Below are positions 32,607 through 43,807 of a stretch of DNA of 64,000 nucleotides, one piece after another. Position 1 is the stretch's first letter. Each line of letters starts with the position of its first letter. Below the pieces are notes generated by a model. That model worked only from the letters and a program-made list of their open reading frames with translations, was not told the DNA's origin and ran no database searches. Origin of the DNA: Prorocentrum cordatum. Its lineage: Eukaryota; Sar; Dinophyceae; Prorocentrales; Prorocentraceae. The DNA is taken from positions 512,696-576,695 of the forward strand of contig CAUYUJ010022060.1 in assembly GCA_963575745.1 (NCBI GenBank), in the 5' to 3' direction. Made by a program: the position numbers and the translations under genes.

Positions 32607-33180
32607 TTGTGGTCTGTGCCAGTGTATAGCCTCGGGAGTGTTGGTGGCTGAGGTGATGCGGATATCCGCTGCAACAACAAAGTGGTCGTCCTGTCATAAC
32701 CATAGGCCCAGATTGATATCGACGCCGAACTGTACCGCGGCTGTCGCACAATCGAGCGGCGTGGTCATATAGCCTATACAATGAAGCGGTATATCCTGAG
32801 AAACTCCAGGTGGCATCCAGGTCCCATAAACACCAGTGTAGGATTCGATGACTGCACCAGGGGCCGCTTGATTTGTTCTCCTGAGAAACTCGTGGAATCT
32901 CTGTCCGGCCTGATTTTGCCCTTCGGGCGCCATGCCACCAATGTGCACTGACTGTTGGGATCCGACAGTAGCGTTGGCATCGAGCAGGCGATGGAGAGGT
33001 GCAGGCTGCGCGCGACATGCAATGCGCCGCTCAATTCCATCCCGCCATGCTGAAATCTCCGCCCCATCTCGCCGCGAGCGCGGTGCATGGCCCACAAGTA
33101 CGTCGATGCACATGCTAGGTGCTCGTATGGCAACCAAGACGAGATGTGTCTGCGTGCCACTGCAAGTGCCCCTATATACG
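32590..33180 (-). pseudogene. Endonuclease (EEP/APE-like) domain of LINE-like element
   Basis: LVLVAIRAPSM, VGHAPRS, LDANATVGS (about 32981-32958), GTW near 32822, CIGYMTTP and, after a frame shift near 32690, DDHFVVAADIR follow the order of the endonuclease/exonuclease/phosphatase fold, which nicks target DNA for target-primed reverse transcription. The DANA and DDH motifs stand for the usual DFNA and SDH motifs. Broken by at least one frameshift. Confidence 0.6.
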
Positions 33181-33299
33181 GCAACTCTACATTTTCCCAC
33201 AACGCTAAGCTTCCAACACCATTCGTCTCTGAAGCCGCTGCAACAACAATATGCTGGCCAGCGGGTGTCCATGTGTTGTGTCGCATGCGTGTTTCTATG

Positions 33300-33877
33300 G
33301 TTCCAACTAGGTGTATGCCACGCGCTGCACATTGACGTGAGCCAAAGGGCGGCTTGAAATTCTGCCGCGCCAGATACATTGCGCATGGAGCTGGATAGAT
33401 CTGAGTCTGTCCCACAGAGGTACCCATCACACCGATATATTACATCTACAGTAACTCCAAAGAAACACAACCCAAGATCGCCTGCGTAGAGCCTCCAGAG
33501 CCATCAGTGTAAATCACGTAACGCACGATTTCTGATGTGGCTGGGATAGGGAAGGCTTCGGCTGTCTCAAAAAGCTGTCTTGCGCTGGTATGAGAGCACG
33601 GATGAAACATGCAAAACTCGGGACCTCGATCGGGCCCAAGAAAGAAAGGAGTGAGAGAATTTGCTGAAACCCAGGCTGCGATCAGCCCGCGCACGAGCTC
33701 GCGACAGTCTGGGATCGGTCCCAGTGGGCGAACTGGAAAACCATCGAACTCCATCCGATGACCATCAGGGCTGTGATTCGTGGCTGGCTCACGACGCTCA
33801 ATGCCAGCTGCCTCGGGCGGCCCGGGCTGCAGGCCGTCTGTTGCTTGCAGCTCCTCGCCGGGCGGCCTGCGAGTCAA
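33300..33877 (-). pseudogene. RNase H-like domain of LINE-like element
   Basis: VIYTDGSGGS at about 33511-33490 fits the first catalytic Asp motif of RNase H1 folds. After a frame change the next frame has GYLCG and AAEFQAALWL, the position of the conserved Glu. The third and fourth catalytic residues cannot be assigned in the decayed remainder. RNase H before the endonuclease, and not after the RT, would be unusual among classical LINEs. Confidence 0.45.
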
Positions 33878-35466
33878 CGCCGCCCCGACTCCGACGTGGC
33901 TGTCGAGCCGACAACGTCGAAGTCTCCGTCCCGCTGTCTGCGCGGGCTCCGACCCCTGCCGCGTCGTGGCCTCCGCTGGACTTCGATGCCCGCCTCGACC
34001 TCGAGCTCGCGCCTGCCAGCTGGCACTGGTATGCGGTCACCCGGTACAGGCCCCACGACGTGATGCGTCAAGCGATGCTCGCAGCGTCGGCTGTCCTGGC
34101 GGCCGACGCGACTTCTCGAACTCCTTCTTGGCCTTCCTCGCAGCTGCTGCCTGCCCGCGGAGGATCTCGACTCTCTCGTCGTCTGTTGCTGCTGTTGCTG
34201 CTGCTGGTTCGGCATCATCATGTGCCGAGTCCACCTCCGTCGCTGCTGGCGATGCTGCAGCACTGGCCTCCGCTGCGGGGGGCGGCCTGCTGGCGACGGC
34301 GGCGCGGCTCCTCCCGTGGCAGCGCGCGGCTGCGGAGCCTGCTGATGGCCCGCAGCGGCGGCGGCTGCGGGGGGGGAGCTGGCGCCGCGGCTGCCGCCTG
34401 CGGGCCCGGCCGCTGGGCCTGTCCTCCGAAAAGGCTGGGCCCCGGGAGCACCTCCACTGGGGTGAACACCTGCAGCTGCTCCTCCCTGTCGTCCAGCGAC
34501 GATGTTCGACTGCAGCGTCGTGAGCAACGTTGTCAGGGCTGCAAGCAGTTCACGAAATCAGACCTGGCTCGTCTGCAGCTCTGCGATGGCGGCGACACCT
34601 GCTGGCGGTGTTGCCGGGGCAGGTGGTGTCGCAGTCCAGTATCACCCATGATCTGATATTATTATCCATGCGACGCTGGGGCATGCGACGGGCTGAGCTC
34701 CTCGAGCTGGGCTAGCAACTCCTGAGCTCGCTGAACTTCGTGCTCGCGCCGTACACGCTTGGCCTCAGCCGCCTCAAGCTGCTCTTGGCAGCGCTTCACA
34801 TGCAGCTCGGCCTTGTCGAACTTAGCCTGCATTTTGTTGACGTAGCTTCGCTGCCTGGCAACTTGATCTGGAGATATCCCGAGCTGCTTGGCGACTGCGA
34901 GCTTCTTGCCTGTTGCGGCCGCAAGCGCGCGATGATTTGCGGTGCGCGGGGAGGTCCCGCTCGTCGACCGGCGGTTCCACCGAGGCAGGGTGTCGGCGAG
35001 CCTCATGCGTCAAGGCTGGCAAAATGCCCAGTGCCGCTGTCGCCGTCCCTTCACCTTCTGAGCCATGGCCGTCGTGCTCACTGTCAGCTTCATCCTCGAA
35101 CCTGACGCGGTGTCTCGAACTCGATCTGTCTACTGAGCGCTTGCGCGCGGTCACTTTCTCATCATCATTACGTCTGCTGCGGCGTCGAGGGCTCGATCTT
35201 CGACGGGTACGAGAGCCGGTCGGGGACTTGCGTCGATCACTCTCTGTCCGCTGGCTCTGCCCGCCACCCACTGGGCCTGCTGGGGCTGGGTAGCAGGTCG
35301 GGCACAGCAGCACGTGTGGTTGATGGCGTTGCCCACATCCTTCACACCACCAGCCAGGCGGCGGGGGCGGCACTGATGGGTGCCACGGCGGCTGGATTCT
35401 CGTCGAACTCCCTCCTGATGCACCCGCACGTCCACTGCCCTTGCCTCGACCCTTGTCGTACTGCAT
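33874..35466 (-). pseudogene. Gag-like N-terminal part: zinc ribbon, Arg/Ser-rich segment, coiled coil
   Basis: From the ATG at 35466 the minus strand reads a Gly-rich start, then WWCEGCGQRH..CPTCYPAP (a four-Cys ribbon), then an Arg/Ser-rich stretch. In another frame (34662-35006) a heptad-rich helix follows with QLGISPDQVARQR and EHEVQRAQELLAQLEE. A Pro/Gln-rich linker and a second basic helix (DDERVEILRGQAAAARK, about 34180) come next. This resembles the nucleic-acid-binding first part of retroelement polyproteins. Frameshifts near 34950 and 34530. Confidence 0.45.
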
Positions 35467-35499
35467 GGCTGGGCCCGCGTTGTGGTGTGCGCCGAACAA

Positions 35500-35814
35500 C
35501 CGAGCCGCCGATGCCAGTCGCAGGAGGACACGCGCCTGCGCCCTGGCCTGGCGGGCTCGACGGTGTCACGCGGGCTCAGCACTTCGGCCTCTTGAGCGCG
35601 GGGACGAGCTGCTGCTACTGTCGCTCTGCGGCGTGCTGCCGAGCCGGGGCCGCACAGGCACCGGCGATGGCAGCGCGCGTCGGCTGGGCGCGGCGGGGTC
35701 CTGTCCGCCCTGCACGGGCGCGGGCCAGCGCGCGTGGCCGCCCGCCCCGCGAGAAGTTCGCCGTCCCTGGTATGGCGCCCGAAACCTCTCGGAGGGAGGA
35801 CGAGAAGGGAGAAT
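35500..35814. other. Unassigned GC-rich flank of the LINE-like element
   Basis: GC-rich with open frames on both strands and no recognised family. Possibly the 5' untranslated part of the element. Confidence 0.3.
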
Positions 35815-35935
35815 GACGGAAATTCGGGAGAGGAGAAAGTACCGATAGCGCTGCTCGTCCTGGAAAGCCCGCATCGCCGCGTCTCGACTTTCCTCGAAAC
35901 TATCGTCAGAGCACACCCTGGGAGAGGACTGGGGA
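35815..35935 (-). repeat. SINE-like dispersed repeat, copy 1
   Basis: Read on the minus strand: TCTCCCAGGGT, GGCGATGCGGGCT, TCCAGGACGAGCAGCG, TATCGGTAC, then a pyrimidine-rich end. The same order occurs on the plus strand at 50510-50612, inside the RAP-gene intron. Length, dispersal and lack of coding suggest a short non-autonomous element; no A/B box was established. Confidence 0.5.
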
Positions 35936-38100
35936 GTAGCGGTATGGAGGAGGACGGGGACCCAGATCTCCACCGATGCTTCTGTCAACTGGCGGCTTTT
36001 ATTCGACTTGGCCCTCGGGTGGCCCCTTCGGGTACGAGGACCATCAAAAATAAACCTGGGACGAAAAACTACCCCGGGGGAAGCGGTCGGGAAATTTGGG
36101 ACGCATAGTGAACAAATCATATATGCGGACGGAAATAGCGGGGAGAGGATGGATGAGGGCGGGTGGGAACAGCGACTCTGGAGACTCTGCTTGACCGCGT
36201 AGCGATATGAATATAGGTCGGCCTACACCTACTGTGGTGCTGCTCTGCTACGTCCCTGGGTGCGCTCATTTGTGCTGAGAACTTTGGGCCAGGATCCCGC
36301 ATGAATACATGTTATCAAAATGTTCCCCGAGACTGGGGGGCTCGCGACACTTATCCCCGAGCTTGCGAGAAAGTGACAAAAGCTCAGCATATCCACGGCC
36401 AATGCCCCCAGTGAATTAGATGAGGCGAGCAATTCAAAGGTTCTCTGTGACCCTGGCTCTCGTCGGATGGAGCTCCCAGCCGAGCTGGCCCGTTTGTTCA
36501 AAAGGTGTGGAAACTCAAATGGCTTGCATGTCTGCGCGTGCCTAGCAAGCCTGACACCGGCGGTGAAATAGTCGCCTCGCTGACACATCCGTTTCCAAGC
36601 TCGCGGAGCTTAGAATGTTGGACAAGAAGACGTCTCAAGCACCAACCAGGAAGGGGCATCTCCTGAGAGAGGGTTCCACGAAAACGTTCAGGGCCCTGCC
36701 GAAAACTGCCCACTCGCGTCCACATGTGCGGCTTTGGAGGGGACTTCTCGACAGCAGCTGAATGCGGCGGCATCCACTTCTTCTAGACTATGGAACTCAC
36801 CGTGGCAGGCACCGCGCAGAGAGTAGCACCTCTGCTCGCGCCAAAAGTATGAGCCGCTCCAGCCGACGGTATCCGCCAAATAATGCATCATGATGTAATG
36901 CCGCCCCCAAGTTCCTGGCCTTGTCGGTCCAGTCGCTGCTCAGACAGCGGACACAAACGTCACTGGGGAAGGCAATGTCGAGCGCAAGATGGACCGCCAC
37001 CTTGCCGCTCTCGGAACCCAACCGTCGGTTAATCGATCAGCCTGCAAAACCAGCCCGCTGTAGGGCCACCTTTGAAAACACCCATCAGTACGGCTCAAAG
37101 CAGGCTCGGAAACCACAGTCGAACAATGAGGTTTCGGCTGCGACTGGCAGACGAATCCAAATAGAACTCGTGGAAATAACGGAAGAGGTGGAGGACGAGG
37201 ACGACGACGACAACGGAAGAGGGAGGATGAGGGAAGGGGAAGACGATGAGGATAGGAAGACCAGGAGGCGTTGCACGAGCAGGAGCGGTGGTCTTCGAGA
37301 GGAGCAGGAGGCGACTCTGAAAAGCAGGGGAAGCGCGCCTGCCCGGCGAGCTGCAGGGGCTGGCAATCGAAGACGTCTGTCCCTGGGAGCACCTCCCCGT
37401 AGCAGACCCGGTAGGGCCCGTACTGCTTCTCCTGCCGCGGAATGCACGTTCGGCCGGGCCTCCTGCTGCTAAAGATATGATAAAAGCCTTTTTTCCCCTG
37501 GAGGCAAACAGCACTTGAGCCAAAGGCGAAGTCTTTGGAGAAAGCTTGGCCGGACACTTCCCTGAGAGTTGCTATACAACAAAACGCAGCTGCCGAACGG
37601 GCGCTTCCTCACGGCTCACCAGCGCACGCTGCTCACCCAGTTGGCACGCTAGACCCCCCCCCTCGGCTGCTGAGCCGAACGTGGAGACGGGCGAAATGTA
37701 AATAGCAAAAGCGGTCGGGTGACGGACAAGTTCGAAAATAATAAGCAGCGAAGCCAGGATTCCGTTCCAGCATGACGAATCACATGGTGAAGCAGCAAAA
37801 TGCATAACAGGTAAAAGCAGAAGGCGGCTATGATTTGAGCGTGACAGTGCAGGGGCCTCCTGACAAGAAGTGCACTGTTTTTTATGTCGCAATGACCTAA
37901 CCACACAAGACGTTTAATATATTCAGTCGCTTCGGTTTGATCGCGTAGAAGAGCATCTGGATTTCATCCGATACTGAACTGAGGTCCCGTGCAAAGCGGC
38001 ACGCGGTGATACTCCGGATATGGATTGAGCTAGTACTCCGTAGTGGGCGCCAGGTCGTGTCTTCCGTCGAAAAGCTGTGGGTTGGTACCTCGCATGTGCA
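35936..38100. other. Unassigned stretch
   Basis: Open frames on both strands (36921-37472 plus, 36940-37557 minus) overlap each other and match no family I know. 37185-37330 is purine-rich. The minus frame at 37557 begins next to TTTGGCTCAAG, a partial spliced-leader match judged too weak (see rejected items). Confidence 0.3.
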
Positions 38101-38160
38101 TGGACACGCTTTCCCTGCCCACGTATTACATCAAATCCTCTGCAAGGTTCTCGTGATATC

Positions 38161-38451
38161 CTACTTTGATTGTTTTGATGTCTCCTCGTCGTCCATGCTC
38201 ACGTGACAAAAAATACAAATCTCGACGTGTCTGACTTGTCCTAGCCGTCGCCGACTTGCTGTGGCAACGGCCGCGCCGGCATTGCTGTTCAAAGAGATGC
38301 CGCAATCAACGCCGAAGTCTGTGAGAATTGCTTGTGGCCCTAAAGCTTCGGAGCCGCCTTTCACCATTCCGGTATACTCTGCTTCTCCAGAAAATAATGC
38401 CCCTACACTCGGAGTCGAACTCCAAAACTTGATCAACTGTGACCCCCGCAT
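38161..38451 (-). pseudogene. Copia-type RNase H fragment, element 1
   Basis: LIKFWSSTPSVGALFSGEAE, TGMVKGGSEALG, then NAGAAVATASRRRLGQVRHV. These are the usual S-GEAE (catalytic Glu), D/N-AA and RRGLG-RH motifs of the Ty1/copia RNase H. The Asp before AAVATA is replaced by Gly. Confidence 0.65.
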
Positions 38452-38616
38452 TACTGTTCCTCCGCTTGTTGACTTACGCGTTGTCTTGCTTCCAGCATCG
38501 CCGATGTCAGTCCATGCGCTGTACTCTTTAGGGCGCTCTTGATGAATATAATGCTACCTACACCTGTCGTGGTTATTGGGGTACTTGCCCAGCGTTGCCG
38601 AGCTTCCCCATGCCCC

Positions 38617-39494
38617 TCAGGTTGGGGCGGACGTAGAGCGCGCGAGCTCCTTAACTTCGAACTGCAGATCTGAGCGGTCTTGCGCCAGATAGTTTACCCT
38701 GGGCACCAAAGCCTGGAATTTCTTAACTTGGTGGATTTGCAATGGCTCCTCGTCTTCTCCTTTGCAAGGCGGCTTTCCACCTGGCATCTCACGCAGATGC
38801 ACGCTTTTAGTCCACCTCTTGCCATAACCCAGCGCGGTTTTATTCCACAATTCGGTCGGGAATCCTTCTGGACTTCAAACCGTTTGGCCCTGGCCCCCGT
38901 CTGCCCTGGATTGAATCCATCACAATCTGTGAAGCATCCTTCGAGCCAATCAAAATCCATATCGCATGCTAATGCAGTGGGTTCGTCTCGAAGAACGGTT
39001 GGCCAGATTCGCCGCGCCACGTGCTTTACACATGCGCGGTGATGTATCCCCCCTTTGTCACAACCAATGCCGCGTGCAAAATCCACGCAACAGTCTTCCC
39101 CGCTGCTGGCGGCGCTCCGAATGCGCTACATGGAACAGAATAGACTTCTACATGCCTATTTCAAGATCTTCTTAGGGTAACCTAATAAAATGATCCCCAT
39201 GGCCCCGTCGAAAAAGTATGCCCGCTTAGCGTCTATAAATCTCAGCTTGGGTTCCTCTCGCGCCCCCCATCGGTCATGCCCTATTCCCTCGGTTACTGCC
39301 ATGGAGAATATTGCTGGGCTTCCAATGGATGGGGTGGCTGGGAATGCGCTCTTTTCTTTGGAATTGCACTTGGCTTGCTGGGCCACGAGCCGGGGTCGGT
39401 GCTGAGGGTTGGCTTCGTAGCACTGATTACTAACGAGCCACCTCGTACCTGTGGGGGCTGTGCCGGTAGCAGACCAGCATTCCCCCTCCTTCAC
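38617..39494 (-). pseudogene. Copia-type reverse transcriptase fragments, element 1
   Basis: TRWLVSNQCYEANPQHRPRL, VAQQAK, SIGSPAIFSMAV, LRFIDAKRAYFF (motif A Asp) and GIILLGYPKKI in 39156-39494 follow the copia RT core. The finger-to-palm stretch with the second active-site motif is not readable between 38850 and 39150. VPRVNYLAQDRSDLQFEVKE (38617-38850) is the start of the connection to RNase H. Confidence 0.65.
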
Positions 39495-40374
39495 TTTCCC
39501 GCAGTCCTCGCGCCCCCTGAAGCGGCACCCCCCAACCCGAGCTCTTAACGCGAATTCCGGATCGAGCCCGCTGCCTGATACATCGGCCCCTGCACGTAAC
39601 TGACAGTCTTCGCGGTGGACCTCGCATATTGCCCCCCCCAGGTAACTGGCCGCACTTCCGCAACGCTTCCACGTGCCTCACAGGCCCCTGGAACTCTCAG
39701 CCAAGCCCGGGGTCGGCGCGGTCCACGAATCCACTGGCGCGGCAGGGCGCCCCGTGCAACCCAGCAAAAGAAAGGAGCGGCAAGAGCACCCGCCCCACTC
39801 TCTTAGCTCCCCCCCCGCTCCCCCCCCCGGATGTCACATACCCTCGCGCCGTCAAGTGATTGCTCCGAGTCCAAAACCTGAGTTGCTCTGCGCAGGCATG
39901 AACTCCATGCTGGCATTGGGCTTCTCGGGGCATCAGGTGGGCTGCGCCGTGATCTCTCCTGGTCCAAGTTAACGCGGGACGACTCCCACTCTCATCGAAT
40001 CCGTACATAACCTCATCCACTTGCAATATCTTGTCTGGTTCGCCCCAGTTTACTCTCGGGTCGCAGGCTCTGAAAGAGCCCCCGCAATCGGTCGTCGGCC
40101 GTCGTCTAGATGACCTGGCCATCGAGCATAGCTCGACATTGCGGGTCCGGGCATGCCTCCGATTCCATTGTTCGGCATCCTCCAGCTAACTCGAAATGTC
40201 GACGATGACCTCGGCGTTTCGCGCTGCGGGCCCTTCCGACGCAGGGGCTGTTAGTCATGGGCCAAGTGGGCTTGTGCACTCGCGCATCCTCTCCATTAGC
40301 GACCTTCTTCAGGTCGCGTCAGCGCGGGCAGCCCCCCTTACTTGCGCGCGCGCACCTTCGCACTTTGACATTCT

Positions 40375-41204
40375 CTACATGTGCGACGCGGTCCGACTTG
40401 AGACTCCCGCAGGGAGTTCAAATAGAAAGTATAGCCCACTGCGCTTCTGAACCGAATAAGTCCAGCGCGAACACGATGCGTTCAACGCCGCAGATTTCCC
40501 TTGATCGTTTCTGGCCCAAGTCCTTTCGAGCTGAACGCTTGCATCCTGCTGAAGGCTGCGCGTGGTGGACTTACCATGAACAATGACGCGGCCTTGCTCT
40601 GGATGGTTTTCTTCGCCATTGCTCGCGTAGCCTCGCAACTGGAATCCCATGGGTTTCCATATTCATCGCGCGTAGTCAAGTCCATGACTAAGCCCAGCAT
40701 GGGCCCAACTTTTCCAACGCGCCAGTGACTCGGACTGGCGAATAAGGTGACGCCTTTCTGGGCGTCGTTGACTTGTTCGGCGGCGCCCAAATCAGCGCCG
40801 GGGAACCATTCCGCCACGTCGGTGTCGACCCCATCATGTTTAACCCGGCGCGCGCCTCATCGGTGTTCAAAATGTCCTGTCATCTGTCTACCTGCTCGCG
40901 CGCGCGCCCGCTCGCTCCTCGCCGGGCCCCGTCGCCCCCCCCAGCCCCTGGCCTCCATTGCTGCATCTCTTCGTCCTCCTTTTATTTCTGCCAAACTTCT
41001 CTGATCCCCCCATGGTATCCAAGGTCCTCTTCCTTTCTCTATGCTGCTGCTGACCTTGGCGGTGCAACCTGCATCGCGGAACTCAATCCATCCTGTCCAA
41101 AGATCTCGTAACTCCATGCCACTTTCATCTTTCCAATCGTCGGTTGTGTCTTCCTTGTCGCTGAATTCCCGGTAAATTAAACGCGCCGGCGTCGCGTGGT
41201 TCAA
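40375..41204 (-). pseudogene. Methyltransferase-like segment of copia-like element 1
   Basis: GLVMDLTTRDEYGNPWD, then LFMVSPPRAAFSRMQ (about 40600) and, in another frame, RSGLYFLFELPAGVSS. This succession resembles a Rossmann methylase segment with SPPC...FS and a later E-P motif. Here the expected Cys of SPPC is Arg, so the copy would be inactive even without the frameshifts. The upstream frame (40857-41204) is acidic and basic in turn without a known domain. Confidence 0.4.
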
Positions 41205-41717
41205 TCACTTGGGGGTTATTACGCCCATGTCTCGAGGCGCATGCACTTTGGTTCTGGGTTCGCGATCCCGTCAAATGGCTAACTCGCCCTCAACAATCCA
41301 GTCGTCTACCCATGTATCCTCCCTATATTTGCCCTGCTGGGGGCCGCCGGGTCCCATCCTCGTCTGAGCAGCTGCCTATCTCTATTGGGTGTTTGGGTCG
41401 TCTTGTCTTTAGGGCCAGTCGACAGAGCTTTCTCGACATTTTGCGCTATGTGGTTCGTGGGCTGCGTCTCCTCTGGCGATATCTTTGCGCCCGCGACGGC
41501 CCGGCGCAGGCCCCGTGGCCAGGCGCTCCGACGTCTTCGCTGTGCTTCCTCGAGCCACTAACTGCTGGGCATCTGCAGCTAGACCATGACTGGGCTGTGC
41601 AATTGGCAAAGTCACTCCGCCTCGAGCCCCCGTCCCACGCGCGCGCCGGTCTAGTTGCCAGGGTAAACCTGTCATGTCGCGAAACTCATTTACTTTCCAT
41701 TACTCCTCATCACTGCC

Positions 41718-43211
41718 TTAATGCCTGGTCTCGCGAGACTCGATGGCGCCCTCTGGAATGCCAGCGATTAACTCTCGGCTGGTCATGTATTCCAAGAAAT
41801 TTATATCACTCCCGCACCTTGCATTGCGATTGTTGCCACCTGCGTTAAGTGGAGCTTTTAAGTGCGCGACGCATTTTCCAGACGCGGGCAATTGTTTGTT
41901 GAATTTCCGCTGTCGGCACCTCTCGCGGGCCGTCTTGTCTCCGGCGCCGACCGCGAACTTTTCGATGAAAAACGCGCACGGGGCGCTACCAACGTGCAAG
42001 GGCATGCCCTTCAAAGGATTCAATACCCTGTTTCCCGCCCGAGACACTCTTTGATGTCCCAAGTGGACCTTTATCGAACGCCCTGCTGACTTCACCATTC
42101 GCCTGGGAGTCACTGGCCGGACTGACATTAACTCCCAGGTTGAGGTCGCGCGAGGCTTGAACAACTTTCCTACATGCTGCAATGGATGAACCCCGTCGCT
42201 GTCGAGGATCACTCTTTTACGACCCCAGCAGTGCATGGCGATGATTGGGTTTCTTTCGCTTCCTTCCTCGCCTTCCCTCTTCCCGCTGAGCCGCATGTAG
42301 CCGACTGAGGTCGCCCGTAAACCTTGCCCTGGCATCTCCAACCTATTTCTGAAGTCTCCACAGCCTCAGCCTCCCCGCGGACTGCCGCGCCCTTCGCGCC
42401 GCTGAGCTGACTGCCCCCGCCCTCGTCCGCTTCTTCTTCCTCCGGGTTCAAAGTGATTCGATTTCGAATGGGGCTCGCGGGCTCACCCGGACACGATGGA
42501 ATAGGCCCGCCATGAATCCCCAGCCCGGGAAATACATCTCACATCTCTCATCGCTAACTTCCTCGATGTTCCTCGTTTCCCCCCTCACCTGCGATGACTT
42601 GTTTTGGCCCGCGCGGTGAACTGGAAGTTGGGGTTTCCTCGTGGACTGGTGTCTTGTGCCCCGTCACTTTGCGCTCAAGATATCTGCGAGATCGCCCGTC
42701 GTTGTCCCGACCTAAGACTATGCGATTCCCCGCTTCTACCACTGCGCGCGCAGATCCGAATGCCCTTTCCAAGATCAGCTACTTGGCTGGGCATGCTGAC
42801 CATGGGCCCCATTTTCTTCTTTGCTATCCACAAAAACTCGTTGCCCATGATTCCTGAGGGCTGACCGATTATCTGCGCTTTAACGTCTGCCGCCCCTGGA
42901 GACCCCCGCGGGTGCAACCGCGCTCGGAGGCCCAACCGCGTCACGTGCTCCTGAGCCCCCACGACGGCAACAATCGCTTCCCTTCCGCTCTCCTGGCCCC
43001 TCATTGGTACCTCATGTACATCCTTGTCGGGCCCCTCCATCTCCACTAGCTGCAGTTCGGCGCGCTCTTGCATCCGCTCGGTCTCCTCCTTGTCGCGCTC
43101 TCCGATTCGGTTGCCGCGCTTGGTGCTGTGGTCGCAGATAACAAGGCATTCATTTGATGCGTGCCTCCTCTTGCCCCCTGACCTCGCCTCTGCTCCTCCT
43201 CTATGTGTCAT
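41718..43211 (-). pseudogene. N-terminal remains of copia-like element 1
   Basis: Two longer minus frames. 42675-43211 is charged with RIGERDKEETERMQERAELQ helices. 41718-42341 contains AMHCWGRKRVILDSDG and GHQRVSRAGNRVLNP, which may be the remains of an aspartic protease (DSG) and following segment. Neither is a confident match. The short frame 42209-42451 is Glu-rich. Confidence 0.3.
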
Positions 43212-43807
43212 GGTGCTCTTGACAGCAGTTATCTGATCGTGAAATCATCTTTCACCCTCGGATCCTCGCGCCGGAACGGCTGCAGTACGTCGTGCCACAA
43301 TGTCATTATCACATCAACGCGTCATGTTACGCGCGCGCCTCACGCGGGGCCTCGGGGCGCCAGGGGCACGAAAAGGGGCCGTCAGGAGCGCCACTTGCCG
43401 ACGCCCCTCCTCGAGTCTTTTGCCGAGGGGCCCGCGAATCACATGCAAAATCTCTGGCCTCGGCGAGCAGCGCGATGAGCGCGCCATGTCAGACATGGCG
43501 GAGGGCCTCGCAGAAGGGCGCGAGCCTCACCGTCCAAAACACAGCGCGCAGGTCCGCTTCGAAATGAGGCGGCGTCTCCTCGACCGAAGCCCACAGCAGT
43601 TCCCGTCGGCGTGGATCGCGGACGCCTCGCCGTCGGCGCGAAACGTCGCGGGCGTGCCGGCAGGCGCGAGCTTCGTGCAAATCAGGCATCCAGCACGAGG
43701 GATCAGTCGTCTGGCATGTCCTTGAAGCGCGTTGCACACCGCCGACGAGTGGGCCACCGTGTTCACCGACTCGAGGTGGTAAAACTGCGTCGCGCCACGC
43801 CGAGCAA

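Larger units (their letters stand above)
25738..35499 (-). mobile_element. Degenerate LINE-like retroelement with methyltransferase-like domain
   Basis: Read on the minus strand from 35.5 kb downwards, protein fragments occur in a sensible order. They are a zinc ribbon and Arg-rich segment, a coiled coil, RNase H (YTDGSG), an endonuclease/exonuclease/phosphatase domain, a reverse transcriptase of the non-LTR type, zinc fingers, a methyltransferase-like domain and a basic C terminus. Frames change at many places, so it is dead. A 2.1-kb insertion (about 27940-30060) separates the RT from the zinc fingers. That all parts belong to one element is an inference from strand, order and continuity. 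Target-site duplications of the whole element were not found. Confidence 0.65.
38161..43211 (-). mobile_element. Degenerate Ty1/copia-like retroelement (element 1)
   Basis: Minus-strand fragments in order: possible gag/protease remains (41718-43211), methyltransferase-like segment (40375-40817), copia RT (38617-39494) and RNase H (38161-38451). All in different frames with stops, so a pseudo-element. No terminal repeats were identified. The domain between the N-terminal part and the RT is not part of the standard copia layout. Confidence 0.6.

Noticed and set aside
33661-34656. 331-codon plus frame
   Set aside because: It is the shadow of the minus-strand gag-like and linker sequence of the LINE-like element in GC-rich DNA.
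37514-37530. Minus-strand GCC-TTTGGCTCAAG as another spliced-leader relic
   Set aside because: Only the 3' part matches, two bases are missing, and no recognisable gene follows.
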